The notes beneath the pieces were generated by a model. It saw nothing but the letters and a program-made list of their open reading frames with translations, was not told where the DNA came from and did not search any database. Position numbers and translations under genes: made by a program. Below, piece by piece: positions 36,134-44,853 of a stretch of 64,000 nucleotides of DNA. Every line of letters begins with the position of its first letter. Position 1 is the stretch's first letter. The stretch is taken from NCBI GenBank assembly GCA_016704275.1, contig JADJAK010000006.1, positions 62,001 to 126,000 on the forward strand. Direction: 5' to 3'. The stretch comes from Gemmatimonadota bacterium. Lineage in GTDB: Bacteria > Gemmatimonadota > Gemmatimonadetes > Gemmatimonadales > GWC2-71-9.

Positions 36134-36390
36134 GCGGCATGGTGCTTCACCCCGGGCACGACGAGCTGCACGGGATCACCGTGCTGATCGAGGGGGCCAG
36201 CGGCCGGACCTATGTCGGTCGCTGGCACGAGCGCCAGGAGCGCGGGGTCGTGATGCGCGACACCACGATCCTCGAGCCCGGCAACGATCGGGAGGGGTGG
36301 CTGGCCCAGCTTCGGAAGTTCGGGGTGCCGCCGGAGCATAAGACGCTGGTGATTCCGGCGGATGAATTTCTTTCCGTGGCGAAATTCTAG
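36130..36390 (+). CDS. Small protein of unknown function
   Basis: An 86-aa protein overlapping the bacilliredoxin stop (GTGA); an internal ATG at 36139 is an alternative start. The sequence VLIEGASGRTYVGRWHERQERGVVMRDTTILEP suggests a small beta-barrel, and no motif is recognised. Conserved coupling to the bacilliredoxin gene supports that it is real. It is the last gene of the suf-linked group. Confidence 0.65.
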   Translation: MSGMVLHPGHDELHGITVLIEGASGRTYVGRWHERQERGVVMRDTTILEPGNDREGWLAQLRKFGVPPEHKTLVIPADEFLSVAKF

Positions 36391-36394
36391 GGGG

Positions 36395-36607
36395 CGCGGG
36401 TAAGGGCGACGCATGCGTCGCCCGTACGAAGGGGGACGTCCGCCCTCGCTGGTGAGATCCTTGGGTCGCGTCGGGATGCTGATTTGCGTACGCGGGTAAG
36501 GGCGACGCATGCGTCGCCCGTACGAAGGGGGACGTCCGCCCTCGCTGGTGAGATCCTTGGGTCGCGTCGGGATGCTGATTTGCGTAAGGGCGACGCATGC
36601 GTCGCCC
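36395..36607. repeat. 96-bp tandem duplication carrying GACGCATGCGTC palindromes
   Basis: Two consecutive copies of a 96-bp unit (36395-36490 and 36491-36586) that look identical, followed by a partial third beginning with the palindrome. Each unit opens with GGGCGACGCATGCGTCGCCC (36404-36423, 36500-36519, 36588-36607). It fills the 296-bp gap before the ABC exporter; nothing else is seen there. Confidence 0.92.
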
Positions 36608-36686
36608 CCGGGATGCCCGCTCCACGATGAAACTCCCCGGCGTGTGAAGTAGTAAGTTCCCCCGTCACTCACATCCGGGGAACGCT

Positions 36687-37637
36687 GTGGCAGCTGCCGC
36701 TGTTCGCTTCGAGAAGGTTACCAAACGCTTTTCAGGCCATGTCGCCGTCAAGGATCTCTCTTTTGAGGTCCCGACCGGCGGCATTTTCGGTTTGTTGGGC
36801 CCCAATGGGGCCGGGAAGTCGACCTCGATCCGGATGATGATGGACATCATCGAGCCGGATGAGGGGTCGATCTCCCTCTTCGGGTCGGACCGGAAGGGGC
36901 GTGACCTCTCCCCCCGGATCGGCTTCCTCCCCGAGGAGCGCGGCCTCTACAAGAAGATGAAAGTGCTCGATCATCTGGTCTTCTTCGGCGAAGTGAAGGG
37001 GATCGCCCGGAGCGAGGCGAAGCGGCGGGCCGCCAAGTGGCTCGACCGGCTCGGGATCGCCGATTGGGCCCAGAAGAAGGTCGAGGACCTCTCCAAGGGG
37101 ATGCAGCAGAAGGTCCAGTTCGCCGGATCGCTGCTCCACGACCCCGAGCTGGTGGTGCTGGACGAGCCCTTCTCGGGGCTCGACCCGGTCAACTCCCAGG
37201 TGATGAAGGACGTGGTGATCGAGCTCGCCAAGTCGGGGGTCACCGTTCTCTTCTCGACCCACATCATGGAGCAGGCGGAGCGGATGTGCGATCACATCGT
37301 GATCATCGCCCGCGGCGAGAAGGTGGTCGACGGCACCCTGCAGGAGATCAAGGCCGGCTTCGGTGGCCGGCACATCGCCCTGGGCTTTACCCACGATCGC
37401 GAGAAGGCGGAGCGGGTGCTGGCCGATCGGCGATTGATCGAGACGATTGACGACTACGGCGCCTCGGCCGACCTCCGCATGGCCGAAGGGGCCGATCCGG
37501 AGACGCTGCTCCACGCGCTCATTCGCGAGGGGGTCGGGCTCAGTCGCTTCGAGATCGTCGAGCCGTCGCTGCAGGCGATCTTCATCGCCAAGGTCGGCAA
37601 TGCGGCCGTGGCCGCCCGGACCGGGGAGGCCGCGTGA
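36687..37637 (+). CDS. ABC exporter ATP-binding protein, NatA-like
   Basis: A 316-aa ATPase with GTG start. Walker A GPNGAGKST, signature LSKGMQQKVQFAG (LSKGMQQK in place of LSGGQ, typical of NatA/YhaQ-type ATPases), Walker B LVVLDEPFSGLDP and an extra C-terminal regulatory segment of about 90 residues. Paired by overlap with the permease next door. Relatives export sodium or drugs; the substrate here is not known. Confidence 0.9.
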   Translation: MAAAAVRFEKVTKRFSGHVAVKDLSFEVPTGGIFGLLGPNGAGKSTSIRMMMDIIEPDEGSISLFGSDRKGRDLSPRIGFLPEERGLYKKMKVLDHLVFFGEVKGIARSEAKRRAAKWLDRLGIADWAQKKVEDLSKGMQQKVQFAGSLLHDPELVVLDEPFSGLDPVNSQVMKDVVIELAKSGVTVLFSTHIMEQAERMCDHIVIIARGEKVVDGTLQEIKAGFGGRHIALGFTHDREKAERVLADRRLIETIDDYGASADLRMAEGADPETLLHALIREGVGLSRFEIVEPSLQAIFIAKVGNAAVAARTGEAA

Positions 37638-38935
37638 ACAAGATCTTTGCCGTGGTGCGCCGGGAGTTCATCGAGCGCGTCCGCACCCGTGCCTTCCTGC
37701 TGGCCACCCTGGGCCTGCCGTTGCTCATGGTGTTCGCGATGACCGTGCCGGCGCTGATGATGCGCGGCACCGACCGGACCACCCGGATTGCCGTGATCGA
37801 CGGCACCGCCGACTCGACCGGCGTGCAGATCGTCGCCGCCCTCGGGAAGCCGACCTTCAAGGACGGCACCCGGGCGAAGTACGCCATCGAGCACGTCACC
37901 CTGGCCGGTGATGCCACCGCCAAACGCGACTCGCTGCTGCTGCGCACCTCGCGCGAGGTGGCTGAGCCGCTCGATGGCGTGATGATCCTGCCGGAGAACA
38001 CGCTGGCGGCGGGGAAGGTCGAGTACTTCGGGACCAATGTTTCGTCATTCGAGACGATGGGCGAACTGCAGCGGTTGATCTCCTCCGTGGTCGTGGGGAC
38101 ACGGCTCGAGCGCGCCGGTGTCGATGCCGGCGTCGTGACCGCCGCGATGCGGCCGGCCGACATGAAGACCACCAAGGTGGCCGACGGCAAGCCGACCGGC
38201 GAGAGCGGCGCAGCGTCCTTCCTTCTGGCCTACATCATGGGCTTCCTGCTCTACATCTCGGTGGTGCTCTTCGGTCAGCAGACGATGATGTCGGTGATCG
38301 AGGAGAAGACCTCGCGCATCATGGAGATCCTCGCCTCGTCGCTGCGGCCGTTCCAGATGCTGCTCGGCAAGGTGATCGGCGTCGGCGCAGTGGGGTTGCT
38401 GCAGATGTCGATCTGGGTCGGCACCGTGTTCATGGTCGGGCAGAACCGGACCGTCCTTGCCGGACTGCTGAAGGTCCCGGTCGAGACGATGCAGACGCTG
38501 CCGATTCCCTCGATTCCGACCGACCTGCTGGTGGTCTTCCTGACCTACTTCGCCCTCGGCTTCCTGCTGTTCGGCGCGGTGTTCGCGGCGGTGGGCTCGA
38601 TGGTGAACTCGACCCAGGAGGCGCAGCAGGCGATCTCCGGCGTCATCATGGTGATCATGGTCGGCTTCTTCGGCGTCTTCGCCGTGATCAAGGACCCCTC
38701 GGGCGGCCTCGGCACGGTGCTCTCGCTGATCCCCTTCACGGCGCCGTTCGTCATGCCGGTGCGCTGGTCGATGGCGGCGGTGCCTCTGCCCGAGCTGGCG
38801 CTCTCGCTGGTGATCATGGTCGCCGCGCTGCTCGGCGTGGTGTGGGTTGCGGGACGGATCTACCGCACCGGCATCCTGATGTACGGCAAGAAGCCGACGC
38901 TGCGCGAAGTGTTCCGGTGGGTGAGGGCGGGGTGA
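37634..38935 (+). CDS. ABC-2 type permease, NatB-like
   Basis: A 433-aa membrane protein whose GTG start overlaps the ATPase stop (GTGA). One N-terminal helix (RAFLLATLGLPLLMVFAMTV), a large extracytoplasmic domain (about 50-190), then five to six C-terminal helices with the conserved EEKTSRIMEILASSLRPFQMLLGKVIG motif, as in NatB/YhaP. It forms the exporter with the preceding ATPase and converges with the CocE hydrolase gene. Confidence 0.9.
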   Translation: MNKIFAVVRREFIERVRTRAFLLATLGLPLLMVFAMTVPALMMRGTDRTTRIAVIDGTADSTGVQIVAALGKPTFKDGTRAKYAIEHVTLAGDATAKRDSLLLRTSREVAEPLDGVMILPENTLAAGKVEYFGTNVSSFETMGELQRLISSVVVGTRLERAGVDAGVVTAAMRPADMKTTKVADGKPTGESGAASFLLAYIMGFLLYISVVLFGQQTMMSVIEEKTSRIMEILASSLRPFQMLLGKVIGVGAVGLLQMSIWVGTVFMVGQNRTVLAGLLKVPVETMQTLPIPSIPTDLLVVFLTYFALGFLLFGAVFAAVGSMVNSTQEAQQAISGVIMVIMVGFFGVFAVIKDPSGGLGTVLSLIPFTAPFVMPVRWSMAAVPLPELALSLVIMVAALLGVVWVAGRIYRTGILMYGKKPTLREVFRWVRAG

Positions 38936-38974
38936 CGTTGACGCTTTCCCACGCGGGCGGATGACCATCGCGTA

Positions 38975-39095
38975 GGGGCGCGGCCTGCCGCGCCCCTCCC
39001 ACCCAGGCGGGACGATGGTAGGTGTGTAGGGGCGCAGCATGCTGCGCCCCTACGTCGTTTGGTGTGGTGTCGGCCGGGCGCGGCAGGCCGCGCCC
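38975..39095. repeat. Three different palindromes between convergent genes
   Basis: GGGCGCGGCCTGCCGCGCCC (38976-38995, extended by one GC pair each side), GGGCGCAGCATGCTGCGCCC (39030-39049) and GGGCGCGGCAGGCCGCGCCC (39076-39095). Each is flanked by TAGG or CTAC. They lie between the NatB-like permease and the convergent CocE gene. Confidence 0.9.
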
Positions 39096-39106
39096 CTACG
39101 TCATCC

Positions 39107-40936
39107 CTACCGCACGACCGGCAACGTCACGTGCGTCGGCCACCTCGCCGACCGCTGCACCGCATGCGTCGCCTTCCGGAAATCGGCGGCGCTGGCGTTG
39201 AAGATGTTGGGGACGAAGCGCTGCGGGTTGCGATCGATCAGCGGGAACCAGGTGCTCTGGATCTGCACCATGATCCGGTGGCCCGGCTTGAAGGTGTACT
39301 CCTGCGTGTGCAGGTCGACGGTCAACTTCTCGACCTTGTTCGGCACCAGCGGCCGGGGCTTCTCAAAGGAGTCGAGGTAGCGGCCGCGGAGGACGTCGTT
39401 GGCGACCATGAACTGGAAGCCACCCATCGGCGACGGCAGTGAGTCGGGGTAGACGTCGATCAGCTTGACGACCCAGTCGGCGTCGCTCTGGGAGGTCGAG
39501 GCATAGAGCGTGGCCATGATCTCGCCGCTGATGGTGACGGGCGCATCGAGCACGCCGGTCTGCCAGGTCAGCACATCGGGGCGATGGTCGACGTGGCGCT
39601 GGTCCTCGGTGAGCCACGCGCGCCACTGCGAGCCGGGTCCATACGTCGGCTGGATCGGCCGGCGACGATACGGCACCGGATTCGCCGGATCGGAGATGAA
39701 GGAGTCCGCGGCGGCGGCGGCCTTCGGCGCCGTGAACGAGAGTGCCCCTGACGCGGCGGTGTAGATCGGTGTCTGGGTGACGTTGTCGCGCCGAGGGAAG
39801 GTCGTGTTGCTGACCCAGCGATTCTCTCCCGCGCGGAAGAGCGTCGCTTCCGCCGGTGTGCAGCCATCGGTGGCGCCCCTGAGGTGGCAGGCGAAGAAGG
39901 GGCGCTGGATCGACTGGCGGTAGTAGTCTCCGGTGTTGCTGCCGAAGTCGATCGGTCCCAACGTCTTGCCGGTGCCGCCCCAGCCGCCGTGGTTCCAGGG
40001 GCCGACGACGAGGAAGTTCATGTTCTTCGCGTCGTGCTTCTCCATGGCGCGGTAGATGGTGACCGGCCCGTAGAAATCTTCCTGGTCCCACCACCCCGCC
40101 ACATTGAGCGTCGGCACGGTGACCGGCTGCTGGAGGTAGGGCACGGCCGCCTGCTTCTTCCAGAAGGCGTCGTAGTTCGGGTGTGCGGCGAAGTCGTTCC
40201 AGGTGGGGATCGTCCCCTTGAAGACTTCCTGATTGACGCGCGCGAGCGAGCCGAGCGAGAGGTACCAGTCGTAAGTGTCGGCGCGGTCGAAGGCGAACTG
40301 CTTGGAGACCTTCCCCTGTTCCATGTCGTAGGCGTACTCGAAGCCATACGACAACCGGAACGCGCCTTGGTGGTGGAAGTCGTCGCCCATCCACATGTCG
40401 GCCGGCGAGGCCTGCGGCGACGCGGCCTTGAAGGCGGGGTGCGGATCCATGAGTGCCTGCACGACGACCCACCCATCGTACGAGACGCCGAGCATGCCGA
40501 CGCGGCCGTTGTTGCCGGGGACGCGCTTGACGAGCCAGTCGATGGTGTCGTAGGCATCGCTCCCTTCGTCGATCGCCTTCGGATCGTTGCGATCGCGCGG
40601 GGCGCGTTGCATCACGAAGGTGCCTTCGCTGCCGTAGTGGCCGCGGATGTCCTGAAAGGCGAAGGCGTAGCCATCCTCGGCGAGTTCGCGATAGCTGCCG
40701 GTCATGCGGCCGGCCGAGCCGGTGATGCTGTACGGCGTGCGCGTGAAGACGATCGCCAGCGGCCCGCTGTAGTTCTGCGGCACATAGATGGAGGTGTGCA
40801 GCTTCACCCCATCGCGCATCGCCACCATGGTGTCGACGAGCTTGACATAGGTGTAGGCGGGCTTGGCCGGTGCGGCGGTCTGTGCGGGGAGCGTGGCAGA
40901 GAGGGCCGGCAACAGGAGCAGGGCGGCGAGGCGCAT
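39107..40936 (-). CDS. Exported CocE/NonD-family hydrolase (X-Pro dipeptidyl-peptidase fold)
   Basis: A 609-aa secreted enzyme with signal peptide MRLAALLLLPALSATLPAQ. The alpha/beta-hydrolase domain has the nucleophile motif GVSYDGW (Ser 152), FQDIRGHYGSEG before it, and a C-terminal jelly-roll domain (DAPVTISGEIMATLYASTSQ, then PGHRIMVQIQSTWFPL). Relatives are esterases, cocaine esterase and glutaryl-7-ACA acylases; the natural substrate is unknown. Confidence 0.9.
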   Translation of the reverse strand: MRLAALLLLPALSATLPAQTAAPAKPAYTYVKLVDTMVAMRDGVKLHTSIYVPQNYSGPLAIVFTRTPYSITGSAGRMTGSYRELAEDGYAFAFQDIRGHYGSEGTFVMQRAPRDRNDPKAIDEGSDAYDTIDWLVKRVPGNNGRVGMLGVSYDGWVVVQALMDPHPAFKAASPQASPADMWMGDDFHHQGAFRLSYGFEYAYDMEQGKVSKQFAFDRADTYDWYLSLGSLARVNQEVFKGTIPTWNDFAAHPNYDAFWKKQAAVPYLQQPVTVPTLNVAGWWDQEDFYGPVTIYRAMEKHDAKNMNFLVVGPWNHGGWGGTGKTLGPIDFGSNTGDYYRQSIQRPFFACHLRGATDGCTPAEATLFRAGENRWVSNTTFPRRDNVTQTPIYTAASGALSFTAPKAAAAADSFISDPANPVPYRRRPIQPTYGPGSQWRAWLTEDQRHVDHRPDVLTWQTGVLDAPVTISGEIMATLYASTSQSDADWVVKLIDVYPDSLPSPMGGFQFMVANDVLRGRYLDSFEKPRPLVPNKVEKLTVDLHTQEYTFKPGHRIMVQIQSTWFPLIDRNPQRFVPNIFNASAADFRKATHAVQRSARWPTHVTLPVVR

Positions 40937-41018
40937 CGACGGTCCGGAATGGGGATTCCATAATGTACTGCCGACTCACGTCGTGGTGGCGCTTGCCTCA
41001 ACCGCGGCCGTCAGGCCG

Positions 41019-41450
41019 CGGGCCCAGCCTGGGGCGGCCGGTCTCGCGTGTTCCAAGCGTCTTCGCCGCGGCGCCCCCTATGAAGCATGTCGGGGGCGCC
41101 GCAATCGGCACGTCCGGCGGAGGAGAGGGCTCGACGACACGGAACCCGCTCGCCCGGCCCCCCAGCGCCGGGCCCGCCGAAGATCTGTTGTGATGCCGGG
41201 GGGCGCGCGGGGTCGGGGTCGTTGACGCGAGGACCGTCCAGTCGCTCGCCGGGTGACCATCCGTCATTTGGACCCGCGCCCCGCCGGCGTGCGACGTCGG
41301 ACCGCAGCGTCGGCGAGCCCCGACCCGCGCGCCCCTCACGCGAGACCGGAGCCCCCAGGCCGGGCCCGCAGAGCAGGGATCCCAACGTCGATGCACGCCG
41401 GCTGCGCCGGCGCCGCGCATTGCCATGGGCGGCTGGGGGGCATCTTCGCA
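41019..41450 (-). repeat. Mosaic long repeat, left copy (inverted relative to the copy after mnmG)
   Basis: 41019-41236 is the reverse complement, with few changes, of 43570-43790. 41280-41440 shares shorter blocks (GAGACCGGAGCCCC, CACGCCGGCTGCGCCGGCGC, GGGCTCGCCGACGCTGCGGT in reverse) with 43376-43520 and 43913-43945. An internal hairpin GGCGCCCCC / GGGGGCGCC is present. The 540-bp gap before mnmG holds nothing else; long open frames here are antisense or chance readings of the repeat. Confidence 0.85.
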
Positions 41451-41476
41451 TGCCCCGCCCCCACGTAGATTGTCGC

Positions 41477-43342
41477 ATGCATTGCGATGTCCTCGTCCTG
41501 GGTGGCGGTCACGCCGGCACCGAAGCGGCCGCGTTGGCGGCGCGTTCCGGCGCGCGGGTGATCCTGCTGACGCAGCGGCTCGACACCATCGGCCAGATGT
41601 CATGCAACCCCGCGATCGGCGGCATCGCGAAGGGGACCGTCGCTCGCGAGGTCGATGCCCTCGGCGGGATCATGGGCCGCGCGACCGACCGCGCGATGAT
41701 CCAGTTCCGGATGCTGAATCAGAGCAAGGGCCCCGCAGTGGCGAGCCCACGCGCGCAGTGCGACCGCACGCTGTATCGCCGCGCCGTGCGTGACCTGCTC
41801 GAGTCGCTGCCGGTGACGCACCCGGTGCAACTCGTCGAAGGAACCGCCGCCCGCTTCCTGATCGAGGGCGGCGCCGTGGTCGGCGTGCTCACCGATGCTG
41901 GCGTGTCGGTGCGCGCGCGTGCGGTCGTGATCACCACGGGCACCTTCCTGCGCGGGCGCATTCATGTGGGGACGTCGCACACGATTCCTGCGGGCCGCGC
42001 CGGTGAGCCGCCGTCGGTCGAACTCTCGGAACACCTTGCGGCGCTTGGGTTAGCGGTCGAACGCTTCAAGACCGGCACGCCGCCGCGCATCGATGGCCGG
42101 ACCATCGACACGTCGGTGATGGCGCGTCAGGATTCCGACGTTGCACCGTACTGGTTCTCGTCGCACGTGCGCGCGCCGCATCCGGAACAGCGCCCCTGTT
42201 GGCTGACGTGGGCGGGTGATCCAGTGAAGGAACTCATCACACGGCACCTCGCCGACTCGGCGCTGTATGGCGGCGCGATCTCCGGGCGTGGTCCGCGCTA
42301 CTGTCCGAGTGTCGAGGACAAGGTGGTGAAGTTCCCCGACGCCGCGCGCCATCAGGTCTTCCTCGAACCGGAAGGACTCGACACCGACGAGCTCTACGTC
42401 GGTGGACTCTCGACGTCGCTGCCACCTGACGTGCAACTGCAGATGCTGCGACTGATTCCCGGCATGGCGCAGGTCGAGATGACGCGCGCCGGCTACGCGA
42501 TCGAGTACGACTACCTGCCACCGACGCAGTTGGATCGCCATCTCGCCGTGAAGGCGATCCCCGGGCTCTACACCGCCGGCCAGATCAACGGGACGACCGG
42601 CTACGAGGAGGCGGCGGGGCAGGGCGCGGTCGCCGGCATGAATGCGGCGGCCTGGGCGCTTGATCTCGAGCCCGTCGCGATCGGCCGAAGTGAGGGGTAC
42701 TGCGGCGTCCTGGTGGACGACCTGGTTTCCAGAGGCGTGGATGAACCGTATCGGCTATTCACTTCCCGTGCCGAACATCGTCTTATGTTAAGGCAGGACA
42801 ACGCGTTACGCCGCATGTTGCCAATTGCTACGAGTCGAAATCTCTGGTCGGACGGGGAGCGGGCTGCCGCCGAGGAGCGATTGGAGCGGGAGGAGGCGGT
42901 GAGCAGGCGGGCGGTGGATACGGCGGTGTCGCCGGCGCAGGCGAATGGGATCCTCGCGGCGAGTGGAAGCAATGGGATCAGCGAGCCGGTGCGGATCGCG
43001 GAGCTGGTGAAGCGTCCGGGGGTGTCGCTGGTGGCGCTGTTCGAGGCGGCAGGGGTCGATGTGGGCGCCGACGATTGCGAGTGGTCGGCGATCGAGCTTC
43101 GCTATGGCGGTTACCTGGCCAGGGAGCGGGTGGTCGCCGAGAAGTTGGTGCGACTCGAGGCGACGCCGTTGCCGGCGGACCTGCCCTGGGGTCAGATGGA
43201 GCGGCTTTCCTGGGAGGCTCGCGAGAAGCTCGCCCGGGTGCAGCCGACGACGCTGGCCCAGGCTGGGCGGGTTCCGGGGGTTTCCCCGGCGGATCTGCAG
43301 CATCTGCTGGTTGAAGTGCTTCGCCGGGAGCGCGTGAAGTAG
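41477..43342 (+). CDS. mnmG: tRNA uridine-5-carboxymethylaminomethyl modification enzyme MnmG
   Basis: FAD-dependent partner of MnmE. From ATG 41477 the 621-aa length is typical. It shows the dinucleotide site LVLGGGHAGTEAAALAARSG, SCNPAIGGIAKGTVAREVDALGG, GRGPRYCPSVEDKV (catalytic Cys region), GQINGTTGYEEAAGQG and the C-terminal region PGVSPADLQHLLVEVLRR. The frame is open further upstream, but that is repeat sequence. Around 42725-42845 base composition and codon use (TTA, CTA) shift to lower GC. It precedes the parS/parAB locus. Confidence 0.96.
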   Translation: MHCDVLVLGGGHAGTEAAALAARSGARVILLTQRLDTIGQMSCNPAIGGIAKGTVAREVDALGGIMGRATDRAMIQFRMLNQSKGPAVASPRAQCDRTLYRRAVRDLLESLPVTHPVQLVEGTAARFLIEGGAVVGVLTDAGVSVRARAVVITTGTFLRGRIHVGTSHTIPAGRAGEPPSVELSEHLAALGLAVERFKTGTPPRIDGRTIDTSVMARQDSDVAPYWFSSHVRAPHPEQRPCWLTWAGDPVKELITRHLADSALYGGAISGRGPRYCPSVEDKVVKFPDAARHQVFLEPEGLDTDELYVGGLSTSLPPDVQLQMLRLIPGMAQVEMTRAGYAIEYDYLPPTQLDRHLAVKAIPGLYTAGQINGTTGYEEAAGQGAVAGMNAAAWALDLEPVAIGRSEGYCGVLVDDLVSRGVDEPYRLFTSRAEHRLMLRQDNALRRMLPIATSRNLWSDGERAAAEERLEREEAVSRRAVDTAVSPAQANGILAASGSNGISEPVRIAELVKRPGVSLVALFEAAGVDVGADDCEWSAIELRYGGYLARERVVAEKLVRLEATPLPADLPWGQMERLSWEAREKLARVQPTTLAQAGRVPGVSPADLQHLLVEVLRRERVK

Positions 43343-43343
43343 C

Positions 43344-43359
43344 TGTTTCACGTGAAACG
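43344..43359. promoter_or_regulatory. parS site 1
   Basis: TGTTTCACGTGAAACG, one base from the conserved 16-bp parS (TGTTTCACGTGAAACA). It begins two bases after the mnmG stop codon. ParB (44850-45737) should nucleate here. Confidence 0.9.
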
Positions 43360-43374
43360 GTTCTCTCCAGCCGC

Positions 43375-43945
43375 GCATGTCAATGCGCGGCGCCGGCGCC
43401 GCCGGCGTGAGTGGTCGTCGGGATCGCTGCCCCGCGGGCCCTTGCAGGGGGCTCCGGTCTCGCGTGAGGGGCGCACGGGTCGGGGCTCGCTGACGCTGCG
43501 GTCACACGTCGCACGCCGGCGGACGGACTCATACGCGTGGGAGAGACGGGCGAGGCATGCCTCGCCCCTACACGGTCCTCGCGTCAACGACCCCGACTCC
43601 GCGCGCCCCCCAGTATCACGAGAGATCCTCGGCGGGCCCGGCGCTGGGGGGCCGGGCGAGCGGGTTCCGTGTCGTCGAGCCCTCTCCTCCGCCGGACGTG
43701 CCGATTGCGGCGCCCCCGGCATGCTGTATAGGGGGCGCCGCGGCGAAGACGCTTGGAACACGCGAGACCGGAGCCCCCAGGCTGGGCCCGGTGCACACTG
43801 GGGGACAGACCACTGTTGCCGGGAGACGGGCGAGGCATGCCTCGCCCCTACGCGGTCCTCGCGTCAACGACCCCGACTCCGCGCGCCCCTGCACACCCTG
43901 CTGCATCAACCACACGCCGGCTGCGCCGGCGCCGCGCATTGACAT
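43375..43945. repeat. Mosaic long repeat between the parS sites
   Basis: Contains the right-hand copy (43570-43790) of the long repeat that is inverted upstream of mnmG, two palindromes GGGCGAGGCATGCCTCGCCC (43548-43567 and 43828-43847), a doubled segment CGGTCCTCGCGTCAACGACC (43573 and 43856), and opposite-facing copies of GCCGGCTGCGCCGGCGCCGC (reverse at about 43385, direct at 43918). No gene is credible in this 700-bp gap. Confidence 0.85.
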
Positions 43946-43962
43946 GCGCGGCTGAATAAACA

Positions 43963-43978
43963 CGTTTCACGTGAAACT
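43963..43978. promoter_or_regulatory. parS site 2
   Basis: CGTTTCACGTGAAACT, two changes (the outermost bases) from consensus parS; the palindromic core GTTTCACGTGAAAC is intact. It lies 72 bases before parA, which suggests ParB control of the parAB promoter as well as segregation. Confidence 0.88.
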
Positions 43979-44049
43979 CTGGCCTCCCGCTATCCGTCCC
44001 GACCAAACCCCCATATCTTTCGGAGTTAGCTTCTCCCACCGGACTCCCC

Positions 44050-44853
44050 ATGGCCCGTACCATCGCGATTGCCAACCAAAAGGGTGGCGTCGGCAAGACC
44101 ACGACTGCTGTCAACCTCGCCGCCTCCCTGGCCATCGCGGAGCGGAAGACCCTGCTCATCGACGCCGACCCCCAGGGGAACGCCACCTCCGGGGTAGGGA
44201 TCGAGAAGGGGAGCGTGGAACGGTCGCTCTATGATATTCTGATTGATGGACTTAGCGTCAAAGATGTCGTGAGGCAGGACCCCCAGCTCCCCTTCCTGCA
44301 TGTCCTTCCGGCCACTCAGGATCTCGTCGGCGCCGAACTCGAACTCATCGGCATGCCGAACCGGGAGACCATCCTGCGCGGCGTCATCGACGCCATCCAG
44401 GATGACTACGAGTACATCCTGATCGACTGCCCGCCCTCGCTGGGCCTGGTGACCCTCAACGTCCTCACCGCCGCGGACGCCGTCATCATTCCGATCCAGT
44501 GCGAGTACTACGCGTTGGAGGGTATCTCTCAGCTGCTCAACACGATACGCGTCGTCCAGCAGAACTTCAATCCGGACTTCCAGATCGAAGGCGTGCTCCT
44601 CACGATGTATGACAACCGTCTCAATCTGTCCAAGCAGGTCGTCACCGAGGCGAAGGACTATTTCGGCGCGAAGGTCTTCCGCACGGTGATCCCGCGGAAC
44701 GTGCGCCTCGCCGAGGCGCCGTCGTTCGGCAAGCCGATCCTCTTGTATGACGTGCAGTCGATCGGCGCCAAGAGTTACCTGGCGGTCGCGCAGGAATTGA
44801 TGAAGCGCACCGTGGGTCTCACCAAGGGCCGTAGCGGCGGAGGCGCGACATGA
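44050..44853 (+). CDS. parA: Chromosome segregation ATPase ParA
   Basis: A 267-aa Walker-type ATPase: deviant Walker A KGGVGKTTTAVNLAA near the N-terminus, LLIDADPQGNATSG, and YILIDCPPSLGLVTLNVL. It lacks the long N-terminal DNA-binding domain of plasmid ParA proteins, so it is the chromosomal (Soj) type. It overlaps parB by 4 bases. Confidence 0.96.
   Translation: MARTIAIANQKGGVGKTTTAVNLAASLAIAERKTLLIDADPQGNATSGVGIEKGSVERSLYDILIDGLSVKDVVRQDPQLPFLHVLPATQDLVGAELELIGMPNRETILRGVIDAIQDDYEYILIDCPPSLGLVTLNVLTAADAVIIPIQCEYYALEGISQLLNTIRVVQQNFNPDFQIEGVLLTMYDNRLNLSKQVVTEAKDYFGAKVFRTVIPRNVRLAEAPSFGKPILLYDVQSIGAKSYLAVAQELMKRTVGLTKGRSGGGAT

Noticed and set aside
36395..36607. Tandem repeats here and at 57325 as a CRISPR array
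   Set aside because: Units are adjacent, 96 or 52 bp long and have no unique spacers; no cas genes are present.
41087..41476. 130-residue N-terminal extension of MnmG
   Set aside because: It is translated intergenic repeat, and MnmG from 41477 already has the full N-terminal FAD motif.
43375..43945. Possible small genes in the mnmG-parA gap
   Set aside because: The same peptide fragments appear wherever the long repeat occurs, in both orientations, so they are repeat readings.
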